Assembly (NCBI GenBank): GCA_038211505.1
Contig: JBBQVO010000023.1
Span: forward strand, 1 to 27,649
Reading direction: 5' to 3'
Source: JBBQVO01 sp038211505
GTDB lineage: Bacteria > Chloroflexota > Dehalococcoidia > DSTF01 > JACRBR01
DNA length: 27,649 nucleotides
Shown here in pieces: positions 6,720 to 13,807 of this stretch. The notes below the pieces were generated by a model. That model saw only the letters and a program-made list of their open reading frames with translations. It ran no database searches and was not told the origin of the DNA. Numbering within the stretch: the first letter of the stretch is position 1; the number at the start of each line of letters is the position of its first letter. Both the position numbers and the translations under genes were made by a program.

Positions 6720-6746
6720 CACAGATTTCACAGATTCCACAGATTG
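6720..6746. repeat. Three tandem 9-bp units CACAGATTN
   Basis: CACAGATTT, CACAGATTC and CACAGATTG follow one another without a gap just after the GYD stop. The sequence is markedly A/T-richer than its surroundings. It may be an intergenic repeat remnant or a binding array; nothing in the sequence decides. Confidence 0.5.
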
Positions 6747-6842
6747 AGGTCGCGACCGTGGCTGCGTCGACTGAATCGAGCGAGTGTGGCCGGCCAAGCA
6801 GCTGATTGCGTGGCGGGCCGAAGATACCTTTACGGAGGCGTG

Positions 6843-7862
6843 ATGGGCACGTATGTGGTGCTGACGAGTCTCACGGCGACGGGGCGGAAGAACATCGAGG
6901 CGAACCCGGGGCGGCTCGCGGAGGTCAACGCGCAGGTCGAGAAGCTCGGCGCGAAGATCAAGATGCAGTACGCGACGCTCGGCTCGTACGACTTCTTCAC
7001 CGTGATCGAGGCGCCGGATAACGCGTCGGTGGCGAAGATCGGGGCGGAGATCAGCAGCATCGGTTCGGTGAAGCTCGCGACGTATCCGGCGATCGGGCTC
7101 GAGCGCTTTCAGCAGTTGCTGAAGATGCAGCCGTATCGCACCGAGCCGCACGCCTGGCAGACGAGTTTATGGGCGAGCGTGGTGCGGCGCGCCGGCCGTT
7201 ACTGGACGACGACGCGCTATGTGCGCCAGTTCTGCAATCCGCTGACGATCGAAGGCCGCGAGAATCTCCATGGCTTCAGAGGCCCGGCGATAGTCATCGC
7301 CAACCACAGCTCGCATCTCGATTCGCCGACGGTGTTCACGGCGTTGCCGTCGCGCATCCGCAACAAGCTGGCGATGGCGGCGGCGGCGGACAAGTTCTAC
7401 GCCAGCCGCAAGAAGCGCATCTGGTGGCAGTCGCTGTTCCAGATGGCGTTCCCGGTGCATCGCGGCGGTGGCACGAAGCAGTTGGAATATCCGCTGTCGC
7501 TGCTCAAGCGCGGCTACTCGATCCTGATCTATCCGGAGGGCGGACGATCGAAATCGGGGCAGATCGCGCGCTTCAAGGCGGGGCCGGCGATCATGGCGAT
7601 GCAGGCGAAGGTGCCGGTGATTCCGATCTACATGGAGGGGCTGCGCAACGTCATGCCAAAGGGCGAGCGGACGCCGCGTGCGGCGGCTGTGAGCGCGCGC
7701 ATCGGCAAGCCGGTGTGGCTGACGGAGGCGGCATCCATCCCGGACGCGATCGGCATGCTGGAGAACGCGATGCGTGAATTGGCCGGCATCCCGCCGCACC
7801 ACGCGCCGCATCCGGCCGTCGCGCCGGAGGCGGCGATGGCGTCGGCCGGCGGCGGCAGCTGA
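6843..7862 (+). CDS. GYD-PlsC fusion: putative 1-acylglycerol-3-phosphate acyltransferase
   Basis: The ATG at 6843, after ACGGAGGCGTG, gives 339 residues. Residues 1-95 are a GYD domain and residues ~105-320 a PlsC-type acyltransferase domain. The acyltransferase motifs are complete: NHSSHLD (154-160) supplies the HX4D catalytic pair His155/Asp160, PEGGRS (231-236) is the phosphate-binding motif, and VPVIPIY (257-263) is the fourth block. Such enzymes add an acyl chain to lysophosphatidic acid or related acceptors during membrane lipid synthesis, usually at the membrane surface. The hydrophobic stretches here are short, so attachment is probably peripheral. The C-terminal 25 residues are Ala/Pro/His-rich and probably disordered. 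An upstream in-frame ATG at 6744 would add Arg-rich residues unlike the family and is rejected. The GYD attachment is unusual and might mediate oligomerisation or sensing (inference). Confidence 0.82.
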   Translation: MGTYVVLTSLTATGRKNIEANPGRLAEVNAQVEKLGAKIKMQYATLGSYDFFTVIEAPDNASVAKIGAEISSIGSVKLATYPAIGLERFQQLLKMQPYRTEPHAWQTSLWASVVRRAGRYWTTTRYVRQFCNPLTIEGRENLHGFRGPAIVIANHSSHLDSPTVFTALPSRIRNKLAMAAAADKFYASRKKRIWWQSLFQMAFPVHRGGGTKQLEYPLSLLKRGYSILIYPEGGRSKSGQIARFKAGPAIMAMQAKVPVIPIYMEGLRNVMPKGERTPRAAAVSARIGKPVWLTEAASIPDAIGMLENAMRELAGIPPHHAPHPAVAPEAAMASAGGGS

Positions 7863-7866
7863 TCCG

Positions 7867-8625
7867 ATGGCCTGCGTGATCTGTCTCTGCGGCGTGCGGG
7901 TTGAGGCGACGGACACGCGTTCGCTCAACGACGCCTACTGGTCGCACACGGACGACAGCCACCCCGACGCGCCAATCACGCCGGCGCGCCGGCAGAACGC
8001 GACTGATGCGCTCCTCCGCACCGGCGGATGGGATGGCGAGCGGGTCGCTGTGAGCAACGCGCAGATTCGCCCGCTGTCGCCGGATGCAGTCGGCGACTAT
8101 CTTCGTTTCTTCGACGACGACGCGTTCCCGGACAACCCCGCGTGGGCATCCTGCTACTGCATCTCGTACAACATCGCGCTTCCCGGCGACGAATTTGAAG
8201 AACGAAGCGCGGCCGAGAATCGTGCCGGCAAGGCCGGGATGATAGAGCGTGGTCAGGCGACCGGTGTGCTCGCATACGCCGGCGGCCGCGTCGTCGGGTG
8301 GTGCAACGCCGGCCCGCGCGCCCTATATCCCACGCTCGATCGCGTCCCGGAATTCGCGGCTGACGACGCTGCTACGGCCGGCGTTATCGTCTGCTTCGTC
8401 ATCGCGCCCGGCGCGCGCGGTCAGGGACTCGCGCGCAAGCTGCTCGACGGCGCCTGCGAAATGCTCGGCGAGCGAGGGCTAGCCCACGTCGACGCATACC
8501 CGCCGCGGCGCGCGGGCACCGACGCCGGTTCATATCACGGGAAGCTCAGCATGTATCTCGACGCAGGGTTCGAAGAGATACGCGACGCCGGGCGCTACGT
8601 CGTCGTGCGGAAGGCGCTGCGTTGA
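7867..8625 (+). CDS. GNAT acetyltransferase with a small Cys/His N-terminal domain
   Basis: The ATG at 7867, four bases after the preceding stop, gives 252 residues. Residues 1-57 (MACVICLCGVRVEATD..., with 'SHTDDSHPD') resemble DUF1059-type small domains with a CxCG start and paired His; this match is tentative. Residues ~62-250 are a GNAT domain with the acetyl-CoA loop 'ARGQGLARKLL' (R184 to G187), preceded by a strand 'GVIVCFVIAP', and ending 'YLDAGFEEI...YVVVRKAL'. GNAT enzymes move an acetyl group from acetyl-CoA to an amine; 'CYCISYN' at 96-102 marks a subgroup seen in many soil bacteria. The acceptor is unknown. The stop overlaps the TTG start of the next gene, implying one transcript. 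Confidence 0.78.
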   Translation: MACVICLCGVRVEATDTRSLNDAYWSHTDDSHPDAPITPARRQNATDALLRTGGWDGERVAVSNAQIRPLSPDAVGDYLRFFDDDAFPDNPAWASCYCISYNIALPGDEFEERSAAENRAGKAGMIERGQATGVLAYAGGRVVGWCNAGPRALYPTLDRVPEFAADDAATAGVIVCFVIAPGARGQGLARKLLDGACEMLGERGLAHVDAYPPRRAGTDAGSYHGKLSMYLDAGFEEIRDAGRYVVVRKALR

Positions 8626-9095
8626 GCGCGAAGAAACGCACGGGCGATCCGTGGATGCCCGGGTACCGCTACGGCGCGCTGCTGCCGCCGCTCTCGCTTA
8701 ACCTGCTCGTGCGGGATACTGCGGCGTCGTGCGAGTTCTACGTCGCCGTCTTCGGCGCGGACGTGCATTATCGCGATATTGACTTTGCGGCCCTGCGCGT
8801 CGGGCCGGCGGAGGTGATGCTGCACGCCGACCACACGCACGAGTCGCATCCGTGGCACGCCGCGCTCACATCCGGCGCGACGCGCGGCATCGGCGCCCAG
8901 ATCCGCATTCTCGGCATCGATCCTGATGAGACGCAGCGACGCGCCATCGCCGCCCGCGCAACAGTCGCAGTGCCGCCGGCGGATCGCGGCCACGGTTGGC
9001 GCGAAGTCTGCGTCCGTGATCCTGATGGGTACGAGTGGGCCGTCGGCGTGCTGATCCCGCCTGCCACCGACACGCTGGGGTCGGGCGACCCGTGA
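8622..9095 (+). CDS. VOC-superfamily (glyoxalase/bleomycin-resistance fold) protein
   Basis: This 157-residue protein starts at TTG in a TTGA overlap with the preceding GNAT stop. It shows the paired beta-alpha-beta-beta-beta modules of the VOC fold: 'LSLNLLVRDTAASCEFYVAVFGADV' is the first strand and helix, 'FAALRVGPAEVMLHAD' the next strands, and 'WREVCVRDPDGYEWAVG' the C-terminal strand, with the Glu often used as a metal ligand. The first-strand metal His of glyoxalase I is replaced by Asn, so a typical glyoxalase I activity is unlikely. Relatives act as dioxygenases, isomerases or drug-binding proteins. The TTG start is unusual but is supported by the overlap and the lack of a better start. 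Confidence 0.72.
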   Translation: MSAKKRTGDPWMPGYRYGALLPPLSLNLLVRDTAASCEFYVAVFGADVHYRDIDFAALRVGPAEVMLHADHTHESHPWHAALTSGATRGIGAQIRILGIDPDETQRRAIAARATVAVPPADRGHGWREVCVRDPDGYEWAVGVLIPPATDTLGSGDP

Positions 9096-9823
9096 CGCAT
9101 CGCGTCGGCGTCGTAACGTACAAATCGAACGTGCATGCGTGGGTGCTCGACCTGCCCGGCTGCATCGCGGGCGGCCGCGATGTCGCCGAAGTCGGCCCCG
9201 CGCTCGATCTGGCGATCCTGGAACACGTCGCGTGGCTTGGCATGCACGGCGAAAGCGTCGACGAAGCGTACGACTGGCAGATCGTCGAGACGCTGCCTGC
9301 GGCGGAGCACGGCGGCGACGCCTGCTTCGCCGCGGAGGCCACGCCGCCGTCGCATGAAGATCTGGACGTTGCGATCCGCCGCATGAAGTTTGCGCGCGCG
9401 GATCTGGTGGCGTCGATCGACAGCCTGCCGCCGTTGCTGCTCGATTGGGAGCCGCCGGCGACGGCGTTCGCGTCGTTCGATGCGTGGGCGCCGGAGCCGC
9501 GCAGCATCCGCGCCCTCGTCGATCACGTGCTCTCGTTCGAGGTGTACTATCGCGACGCGTTGCAGAACGGTGCCGCCGGCGGCATATCAACGCGCGTCGC
9601 TGATGCCGCCGCAGATCGGGCTGTGACGGTCGGGCGCCTTCGGTCGCTGACGGACGATGATCGCGCTCGCGTGTGGCGCCCCATCCGTCCGGGACACACA
9701 GAGCCGGAGGAATGGACGGTGCGCAAGGTGCTGCGACGGATCATCTCGCACGAACGCGCGCACACGGCGGAGATTGTCCAGCGACGGACGTGGCCGCTGC
9801 TGGGCGTGCCAGTGTTGAGCTAG
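9092..9823 (+). CDS. HicB-like domain fused to a DinB-fold domain
   Basis: The GTG at 9092 overlaps the VOC stop (GTGA) and gives 243 residues. Residues ~1-70 resemble a HicB-type partial RNase H fold: 'YKSNVHAWVLDLPGCIAGGRDVAEV' has the 'lPG...GdT.eEa' pattern of HicB antitoxins. Residues ~90-240 form a DinB helical bundle with His145 ('LVDHVLSFE'), His220 and His224 ('ISHERAHTAEI'), the usual metal triad. DinB relatives act as thiol transferases or are uncharacterised. The fusion is uncommon but the frame is continuous and the two halves are joined without low-complexity sequence. The N-terminal call is a weaker match than the C-terminal one. It is the last plus-strand gene of this overlapping set. 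Confidence 0.7.
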   Translation: MTHRVGVVTYKSNVHAWVLDLPGCIAGGRDVAEVGPALDLAILEHVAWLGMHGESVDEAYDWQIVETLPAAEHGGDACFAAEATPPSHEDLDVAIRRMKFARADLVASIDSLPPLLLDWEPPATAFASFDAWAPEPRSIRALVDHVLSFEVYYRDALQNGAAGGISTRVADAAADRAVTVGRLRSLTDDDRARVWRPIRPGHTEPEEWTVRKVLRRIISHERAHTAEIVQRRTWPLLGVPVLS

Positions 9824-9837
9824 CACGCGGTGCTAGC
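9819..9837. terminator. Short hairpin between convergent genes
   Basis: GCTAGCAC (9819-9826) and GTGCTAGC (9830-9837) form a perfect 8-bp stem with a 3-base loop. It overlaps both the stop of the HicB/DinB gene and the stop of the first desaturase-tail copy on the opposite strand. No T-run is present. Confidence 0.4.
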
Positions 9838-9973
9838 CGAGGCGGCGGGTGAAGATGCGGGTGATGAGCTCGGGCTTCATCTTCTTGCGGGTGGGATTGT
9901 TGATGCCGCCGAAGGGGTAGTTGCCTTCGGTGAAGACGCTCATAGCGTTGTCGTAGCCGATGACGCGCTCCAT
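9833..9973 (-). pseudogene. Desaturase 3'-end copy 1 (gene-tail duplicate)
   Basis: These 141 bases match the last 141 bases of the desaturase gene (10372-10512). The frame is intact from ATG (9973) to TAG and would give 46 residues starting MERVIGYDNAMSVFTEGNYP. It differs from the true tail by substitutions such as His to Tyr, Arg to Ser and 'LSD' to 'PFG', and is the most diverged copy. It lacks the catalytic regions and has no clear ribosome site, so it is read as a remnant. Confidence 0.8.
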
Positions 9974-10025
9974 GCGATGAGAGCGCGCTGGTCGGAGCGC
10001 GCGCCAGGTACCTCATGCTTGCTCG

Positions 10026-10167
10026 CTATCCCAGGCGGCGGGTGAGCATGCGGGTGATGGAGTTCGGGCTTCATCTTCTTGCGGGTGGGATCGTTGATGC
10101 CGTCGGAGAGGTAGTTGCCTTCGGTGAACACGCGCATGGCGTTGTCGTGGCCGATGACGCGCTCCAT
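10026..10167 (-). pseudogene. Desaturase 3'-end copy 2 (frameshifted)
   Basis: These 142 bases match the desaturase tail, starting at an ATG at 10167 and ending in the same 'CTGGGATAG' stop context. One extra G in the 3' third (within GATGGAGTTC, against GATGAGTTC in the gene) shifts the frame after 'MKPEL', so the last ten codons are lost. The first 36 codons are identical in sense to the gene. It is probably non-functional. Confidence 0.8.
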
Positions 10168-10190
10168 GCGACGGAGCGCGTTTGCGCGAT

Positions 10191-10322
10191 GCGGCGGGTG
10201 AGCATGCGGGTGATCAGCTCGGGCTTCATCTTCTTTCGGGTGGGATCGTTGATGCCGTCGGAGAGGTAGTTGCCTTCGGTGAAGACGCGCATGGCGTTGT
10301 CATGGCCGATGACGCGCTCCAG
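10191..10322 (-). pseudogene. Desaturase 3'-end copy 3 (no stop, no ATG)
   Basis: These 132 bases match the desaturase tail. The first codon is CTG in place of ATG, and the frame runs through 'ITRMLTRR' but lacks the Leu-Gly-stop end and reads on into the next spacer. The coding sense is otherwise identical to the gene, so this copy is recent or conserved. Confidence 0.8.
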
Positions 10323-10371
10323 GCGATGGAGCGCGTTTGCGCGATGCGGCGAATCCCCGCTGGGCCGGCGG

Positions 10372-11379
10372 CTATCCCAAGCGGCGGGTGAGCATGCGGG
10401 TGATGAGTTCGGGCTTCATCTTCTTGCGGGTGGGATCGTTGATACCGTCGGAGAGGTAGTTGCCTTCGGTGAAGACGCGCATGGCGTTGTCGTGGCCGAT
10501 GACGCGCTCCATCTTCGAAAACAGCCGCACGAAGGCGCCCTTCTTGTCGCCGAGCGTCGGGAAGGCGGCCTGCTCCATCGCTTCGCGGCGCGGGCCGTAC
10601 TCGTCGATGAGGTAGGCGCCGGGCATGCCGAACTCCTTGAGCGCGTCGATGACGGCGGGCATGACCTCCGGGTTCGCTTCAAGGCAGTCCTTCGTCTTTT
10701 GCTCGTAGAACATCTCGTGGCGCGTCTCGTCTTTCGCGAGAAGATTCTCGAGCTTCGCGAGCACGGGCTCTTTCACGTTTTGCGCGTGGTGGCGGTAGAA
10801 CTCGGCCGTGATGAACTCTTGCAGCGTCGTGTTCGCGACGATCTGCGCGGGCAGGTAGTGCGCCGGCAAGCCCCAGTTTTCGAGGCTGGAGTCGCGGATG
10901 TCGGCGACGTCTTCGCCGAGGGCGAGCCGCACTGATGCTTCGATTTCTGCGCCGAGGGCCTGGCGTTCGGTCGCCGTCGCGCCGACTTTGCGTGCGGCGA
11001 TGGCGGTTTGCACCTTCGTGAGGTAATCGCGGAGGGCGTAGTAGTGCTTCCACTCCTCGATGCCCCACATCATGATGAAGTCGCAGACGTCCTGATCGCC
11101 CTTGAAGTACTCGATGAGGTTAGCGACGTAGTCGGGGTTGTTGCTCTCGACGAGCATCGTCGTCTCGACAACGTAGACATCGGCCGGCGTGAGCTTATCG
11201 ATATCGATCTCGTGCCACGGGATGTCGAGGAATTCGGTGAGGCTCCAGCTGATGCGCTCGTGCGTGCGGTAAAAGGCGACGACGTCATCGCGGCTGGGGA
11301 TCGTTCGGTGTTCCGACGCGGGGAGCGGCGGCTGGTGGCCGGTGAACGGAAACGTTGTGGACTTCGTTAGCTTGGACAC
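10372..11379 (-). CDS. Acyl-ACP desaturase (soluble di-iron, fatty acid desaturase type 2)
   Basis: This 335-residue protein carries both di-iron helix motifs of soluble acyl-ACP desaturases: EEWKH (108-112) and DETRH (217-221). Glu78 ('LVESNNPDY') and Glu188 ('LQEF') lie at the spacing of the other two carboxylate ligands of the castor stearoyl-ACP desaturase family. These enzymes use oxygen and reduced ferredoxin to place a cis double bond in an acyl chain carried on acyl carrier protein, setting membrane fluidity. The GTG at 11379 is chosen because GGAG lies six bases upstream; the ATG at 11424 would add 15 residues and put that site inside the gene. The last 47 codons, from Met290, are repeated three times directly downstream, which is highly unusual. 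Confidence 0.87.
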   Translation of the reverse strand: MSKLTKSTTFPFTGHQPPLPASEHRTIPSRDDVVAFYRTHERISWSLTEFLDIPWHEIDIDKLTPADVYVVETTMLVESNNPDYVANLIEYFKGDQDVCDFIMMWGIEEWKHYYALRDYLTKVQTAIAARKVGATATERQALGAEIEASVRLALGEDVADIRDSSLENWGLPAHYLPAQIVANTTLQEFITAEFYRHHAQNVKEPVLAKLENLLAKDETRHEMFYEQKTKDCLEANPEVMPAVIDALKEFGMPGAYLIDEYGPRREAMEQAAFPTLGDKKGAFVRLFSKMERVIGHDNAMRVFTEGNYLSDGINDPTRKKMKPELITRMLTRRLG

Positions 11380-11385
11380 GATCAA

Positions 11386-11389
11386 CTCC
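11386..11389 (-). promoter_or_regulatory. Ribosome-binding site that decides the desaturase start
   Basis: GGAG on the minus strand (11389-11386) sits six bases before the GTG at 11379. No comparable site precedes the in-frame ATG at 11424. Confidence 0.5.
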
Positions 11390-11551
11390 GGAAGACGCGA
11401 GGTTACGCGCGCTCTTCGATACATGGCCGCTCGCCAAGGCGGACCCTTCTGTGCGTATGTGGGGGCGATCTCTGGTCGAGGACAGCAGCCGTACAGCGGG
11501 AAATCTCGGCGAAAGTCAGATGAGCGGCCTTACTGTCGAGATCGTGCCTTC

Positions 11552-11579
11552 ATTCTACACATTATGCCGATCGGTCACA
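11552..11579 (-). promoter_or_regulatory. Possible promoter for the desaturase gene
   Basis: On the minus strand TAGAAT (11557-11552) lies 16 bases downstream of TGTGAC (11579-11574). The -10 box is good and the -35 box poor. The spacer between this gene and the upstream GNAT gene is A/T-richer here than elsewhere, which fits a promoter region. Confidence 0.3.
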
Positions 11580-11650
11580 TTCGGCCCGCCTGATACAAAA
11601 CCGTTGCGATCGCACCGCATTGGACGGATCAAGCAATCTCAATCCGATCA

Positions 11651-12085
11651 TCATTCCAGCGTATGTCGGAAGCCGACGCTTGTCGGTTCGAAGCCGAGCC
11701 GCTCGTAGAACCGATGCGCGTCGGTCCGGAAGGTGCGGCTGGTGAGCGAGACCTTGTAGCAGCCTGCATCGCGCGCATGATCGACGAGATGCCGCATCAT
11801 CATCGAACCGACACCGCCTCCGCGCGCGGCCTCATCGACCACCACGTTCTCGATGACGGCGTACGGCCGGCCGCCGCGCCCCAGGTTCGGCACGACGACG
11901 ATCGACGCCGTCGCTGCGATGCGGCCGCCGTCCTCGACGACGATCAGCCGCTGCCGCGCGTCTGCTTGAATCTCAGCGAACACACGGCGATGCTGCTCGC
12001 CGAATACCCACTCTTCATTCAGCTGGCTGATCAGCGCAACGATCTGCGGGAGATCGTCGGCCGTTGCGTCTCGAATAGTCACCAT
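11651..12085 (-). CDS. GNAT-family N-acetyltransferase
   Basis: This 144-residue single-domain GNAT protein begins 'VTIRDATADDLPQIVALI'. It has the central strand 'YAVIENVVVDEAARGGGVGSMMM', where the R-G-G-G-V-G loop binds acetyl-CoA pyrophosphate, and a C-terminal 'RTDAHRFYERLGFEP' typical of small amine acetyltransferases. It is cytosolic and full length. The substrate is unknown. It is the last gene of the long minus-strand run, starting six bases after the methyltransferase stop, so it is probably co-transcribed. A GNAT end to an AAA+/VWA operon has no obvious functional logic. Confidence 0.85.
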   Translation of the reverse strand: MVTIRDATADDLPQIVALISQLNEEWVFGEQHRRVFAEIQADARQRLIVVEDGGRIAATASIVVVPNLGRGGRPYAVIENVVVDEAARGGGVGSMMMRHLVDHARDAGCYKVSLTSRTFRTDAHRFYERLGFEPTSVGFRHTLE

Positions 12086-12091
12086 CGCCGA

Positions 12092-12955
12092 TCATACCGC
12101 GCGCGGCTCAGGCACCCGCCAGATGCGCAGTTCCGTTTCCGGCAGCCGCTCTGAGAACACGCCATCGGGCGACGTGGCGGTCAACAGCGCCCGAAGATCG
12201 TGCTCGAAGCGCGGCAGATCGTCGCCGAACAGATGGGGTGCCGCCTGCGACATCGATAGCACGTGCGCAACCACATCGTCGGCGTCGCGCGCGACCCATC
12301 CCTCCGACGGGATGCGCACAATCTGCGGCGGCAGGAAGCCCGCGCCCTCGATCACGATCGTCTCGCCGCTCGGACTGTTCTTGCGGATCCCCTGCCCCGC
12401 TCGCCGATCGGGCCCGAGGTATCGCTTGATCAGATCCGCGATCGCGTTGTTCGGCGGTGGCGAATGCGGCGTCGCGCTCGCGGCCACCGGCTTCGCCGAT
12501 CTCGCCTCCGATAGCTGCTCAGTCACCTGCACGAAGGCGCCGCTTGGGTCGAGCATCTCTCGCATGATCGCGGTGACGCGATCGCGATCCATCCAGTGGA
12601 ACGAGCGCGAGAACGTCGCGACGCGAAAGTGTCCGAGGCCGGCCGGGAGATCTTCGGCGCGCAGTTGCACCCAGCGTGCGTTGGCGATGCCGCGCTCAGC
12701 CGCGGTGCGCTCCGCCTCGGCGAGCATGCCGGTGTCAGGATCAACGCCGACGGCCTCATCGAAGAAATGCGCGAGCGGCAACGCGATCGTCCCCGGCCCG
12801 CAGCCGACATCGATGAGCCGCCCATGCCCGTCGAGCGCGAGCGCATCGGCGAGCACGTCAGCGAGCGCGGCCGGGTACGCCAGGCGACCGCGTGCATAGT
12901 AGGCGGCGGTGCCGAGGAAGAGGGTCTCATCCCACCGCCATGCGTCGTCGGTCAT
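12092..12955 (-). CDS. Class I SAM-dependent methyltransferase
   Basis: In this 287-residue protein the SAM-binding motif I is 'RLIDVGCGPGTIALPLA' at about residues 46-62, followed by the acidic end of strand 2 'AVGVDPDTGMLAEAE' and motif 'WVQLRAEDLP', then 'VATFSRSFHWMDR', all typical of the methyltransferase-11 group. The N-terminal 'FLGTAAYYARGRLAYP' is found in a common subgroup of small-molecule methyltransferases. The C-terminal 120 residues are less conserved and probably form the substrate lid. The acceptor is unknown. It starts 24 bases after the stop of the unknown protein at 12980-13807. Confidence 0.87.
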   Translation of the reverse strand: MTDDAWRWDETLFLGTAAYYARGRLAYPAALADVLADALALDGHGRLIDVGCGPGTIALPLAHFFDEAVGVDPDTGMLAEAERTAAERGIANARWVQLRAEDLPAGLGHFRVATFSRSFHWMDRDRVTAIMREMLDPSGAFVQVTEQLSEARSAKPVAASATPHSPPPNNAIADLIKRYLGPDRRAGQGIRKNSPSGETIVIEGAGFLPPQIVRIPSEGWVARDADDVVAHVLSMSQAAPHLFGDDLPRFEHDLRALLTATSPDGVFSERLPETELRIWRVPEPRAV

Positions 12956-12979
12956 GCGTCAGCGTACCCCGAACGGGAT

Positions 12980-13807
12980 TCAAGCTCCCCGCAAGCGCGC
13001 TTCGCCCTCGCTAGATGTCAGTTCGTCCAAGAGCTTCGCTGCCTTCTCAAGTACACCGGCGAAGTAAGGATCATCAGCAGCCATGCGCCGGATTGGCGCG
13101 TTCTCTAGATCGATTGCCGAAGCCAAGCAATTACGGGCATGCGCTCGCGTCGTCCATTTCTCAGTTACGTCGTTCGAGGCATCAATCAGCGCCTGAAGAA
13201 TCTTCGGGTGTTGAGTTCGGATGAACGCGTACACCGACCTGCCGTAGGTCTCGTCTCCGGTTCGCTGGTGCGGACGGGGTGCGGATCCGCGCATCCAGTC
13301 GACGAAGAGATCGACGTATTTGTCGCCGAGCCCCATCCGAAAGAGCGCGCCCATCGCCTGCTGAGCTTCGCCGTCCGTGTTTGCGCGGCTCAGGAACGGC
13401 GAGACGACGTCTTCGTATGACGGGCCCATGTAGCCAAGAGTCCAGAGTAATGAAGTCGTTTTGTGGATCGAATTCGGATCGCGCAGCTGACTTATGAGGT
13501 ACGCCCCATCGGATTGAGAAGCCGATCCCGCCTCTGCTCGTATGGAGATGAGATGGAGCAGCTTGCGCTCGGGTGTCCGGCCATCATTGGGGCGCTCGTC
13601 CGCAGCGTAAATTGCGCAGTCGAATTCATAGCAATCGCCGCCCGATACCGCCCGCATCTGCGAGTGTATCTCGGACGCGCTGACGGGTTCAGTAATCTCT
13701 AGGAGTCCCCTGCCATCCTTGGTATGGGCGATCCCCACATAGAGCTCCCCGATCCGTTCGACGAAGACCCATCGCGCGATCGATTCGACGCTATTGTCCC
13801 TGGACAT
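12980..13807 (-). CDS. Protein of unknown function downstream of the VWA gene
   Basis: This 275-residue soluble protein belongs to no family I recognise. The N-terminal ~85 residues look like mixed alpha/beta sequence ('WVFVERIGELYVGIAHTKDG'). The rest is helical, with repeated short helices around 'LLWTLGYMG', 'AQQAMGALFRMGLG' and 'ALIDASNDV' that resemble HEAT-like alpha-solenoid repeats. There is no signal peptide. The gene starts at ATG 13807, 17 bases inside the end of the VWA gene, so translational coupling is likely. A HEAT-like partner beside a VWA/AAA+ pair could be an adaptor, but this is inference. Confidence 0.65.
   Translation of the reverse strand: MSRDNSVESIARWVFVERIGELYVGIAHTKDGRGLLEITEPVSASEIHSQMRAVSGGDCYEFDCAIYAADERPNDGRTPERKLLHLISIRAEAGSASQSDGAYLISQLRDPNSIHKTTSLLWTLGYMGPSYEDVVSPFLSRANTDGEAQQAMGALFRMGLGDKYVDLFVDWMRGSAPRPHQRTGDETYGRSVYAFIRTQHPKILQALIDASNDVTEKWTTRAHARNCLASAIDLENAPIRRMAADDPYFAGVLEKAAKLLDELTSSEGEARLRGA

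Noticed and set aside
9833..10512. CRISPR array or phage attachment repeats
   Set aside because: Units of about 140 bases match the coding tail of the adjacent gene, and the spacers are short and irregular.
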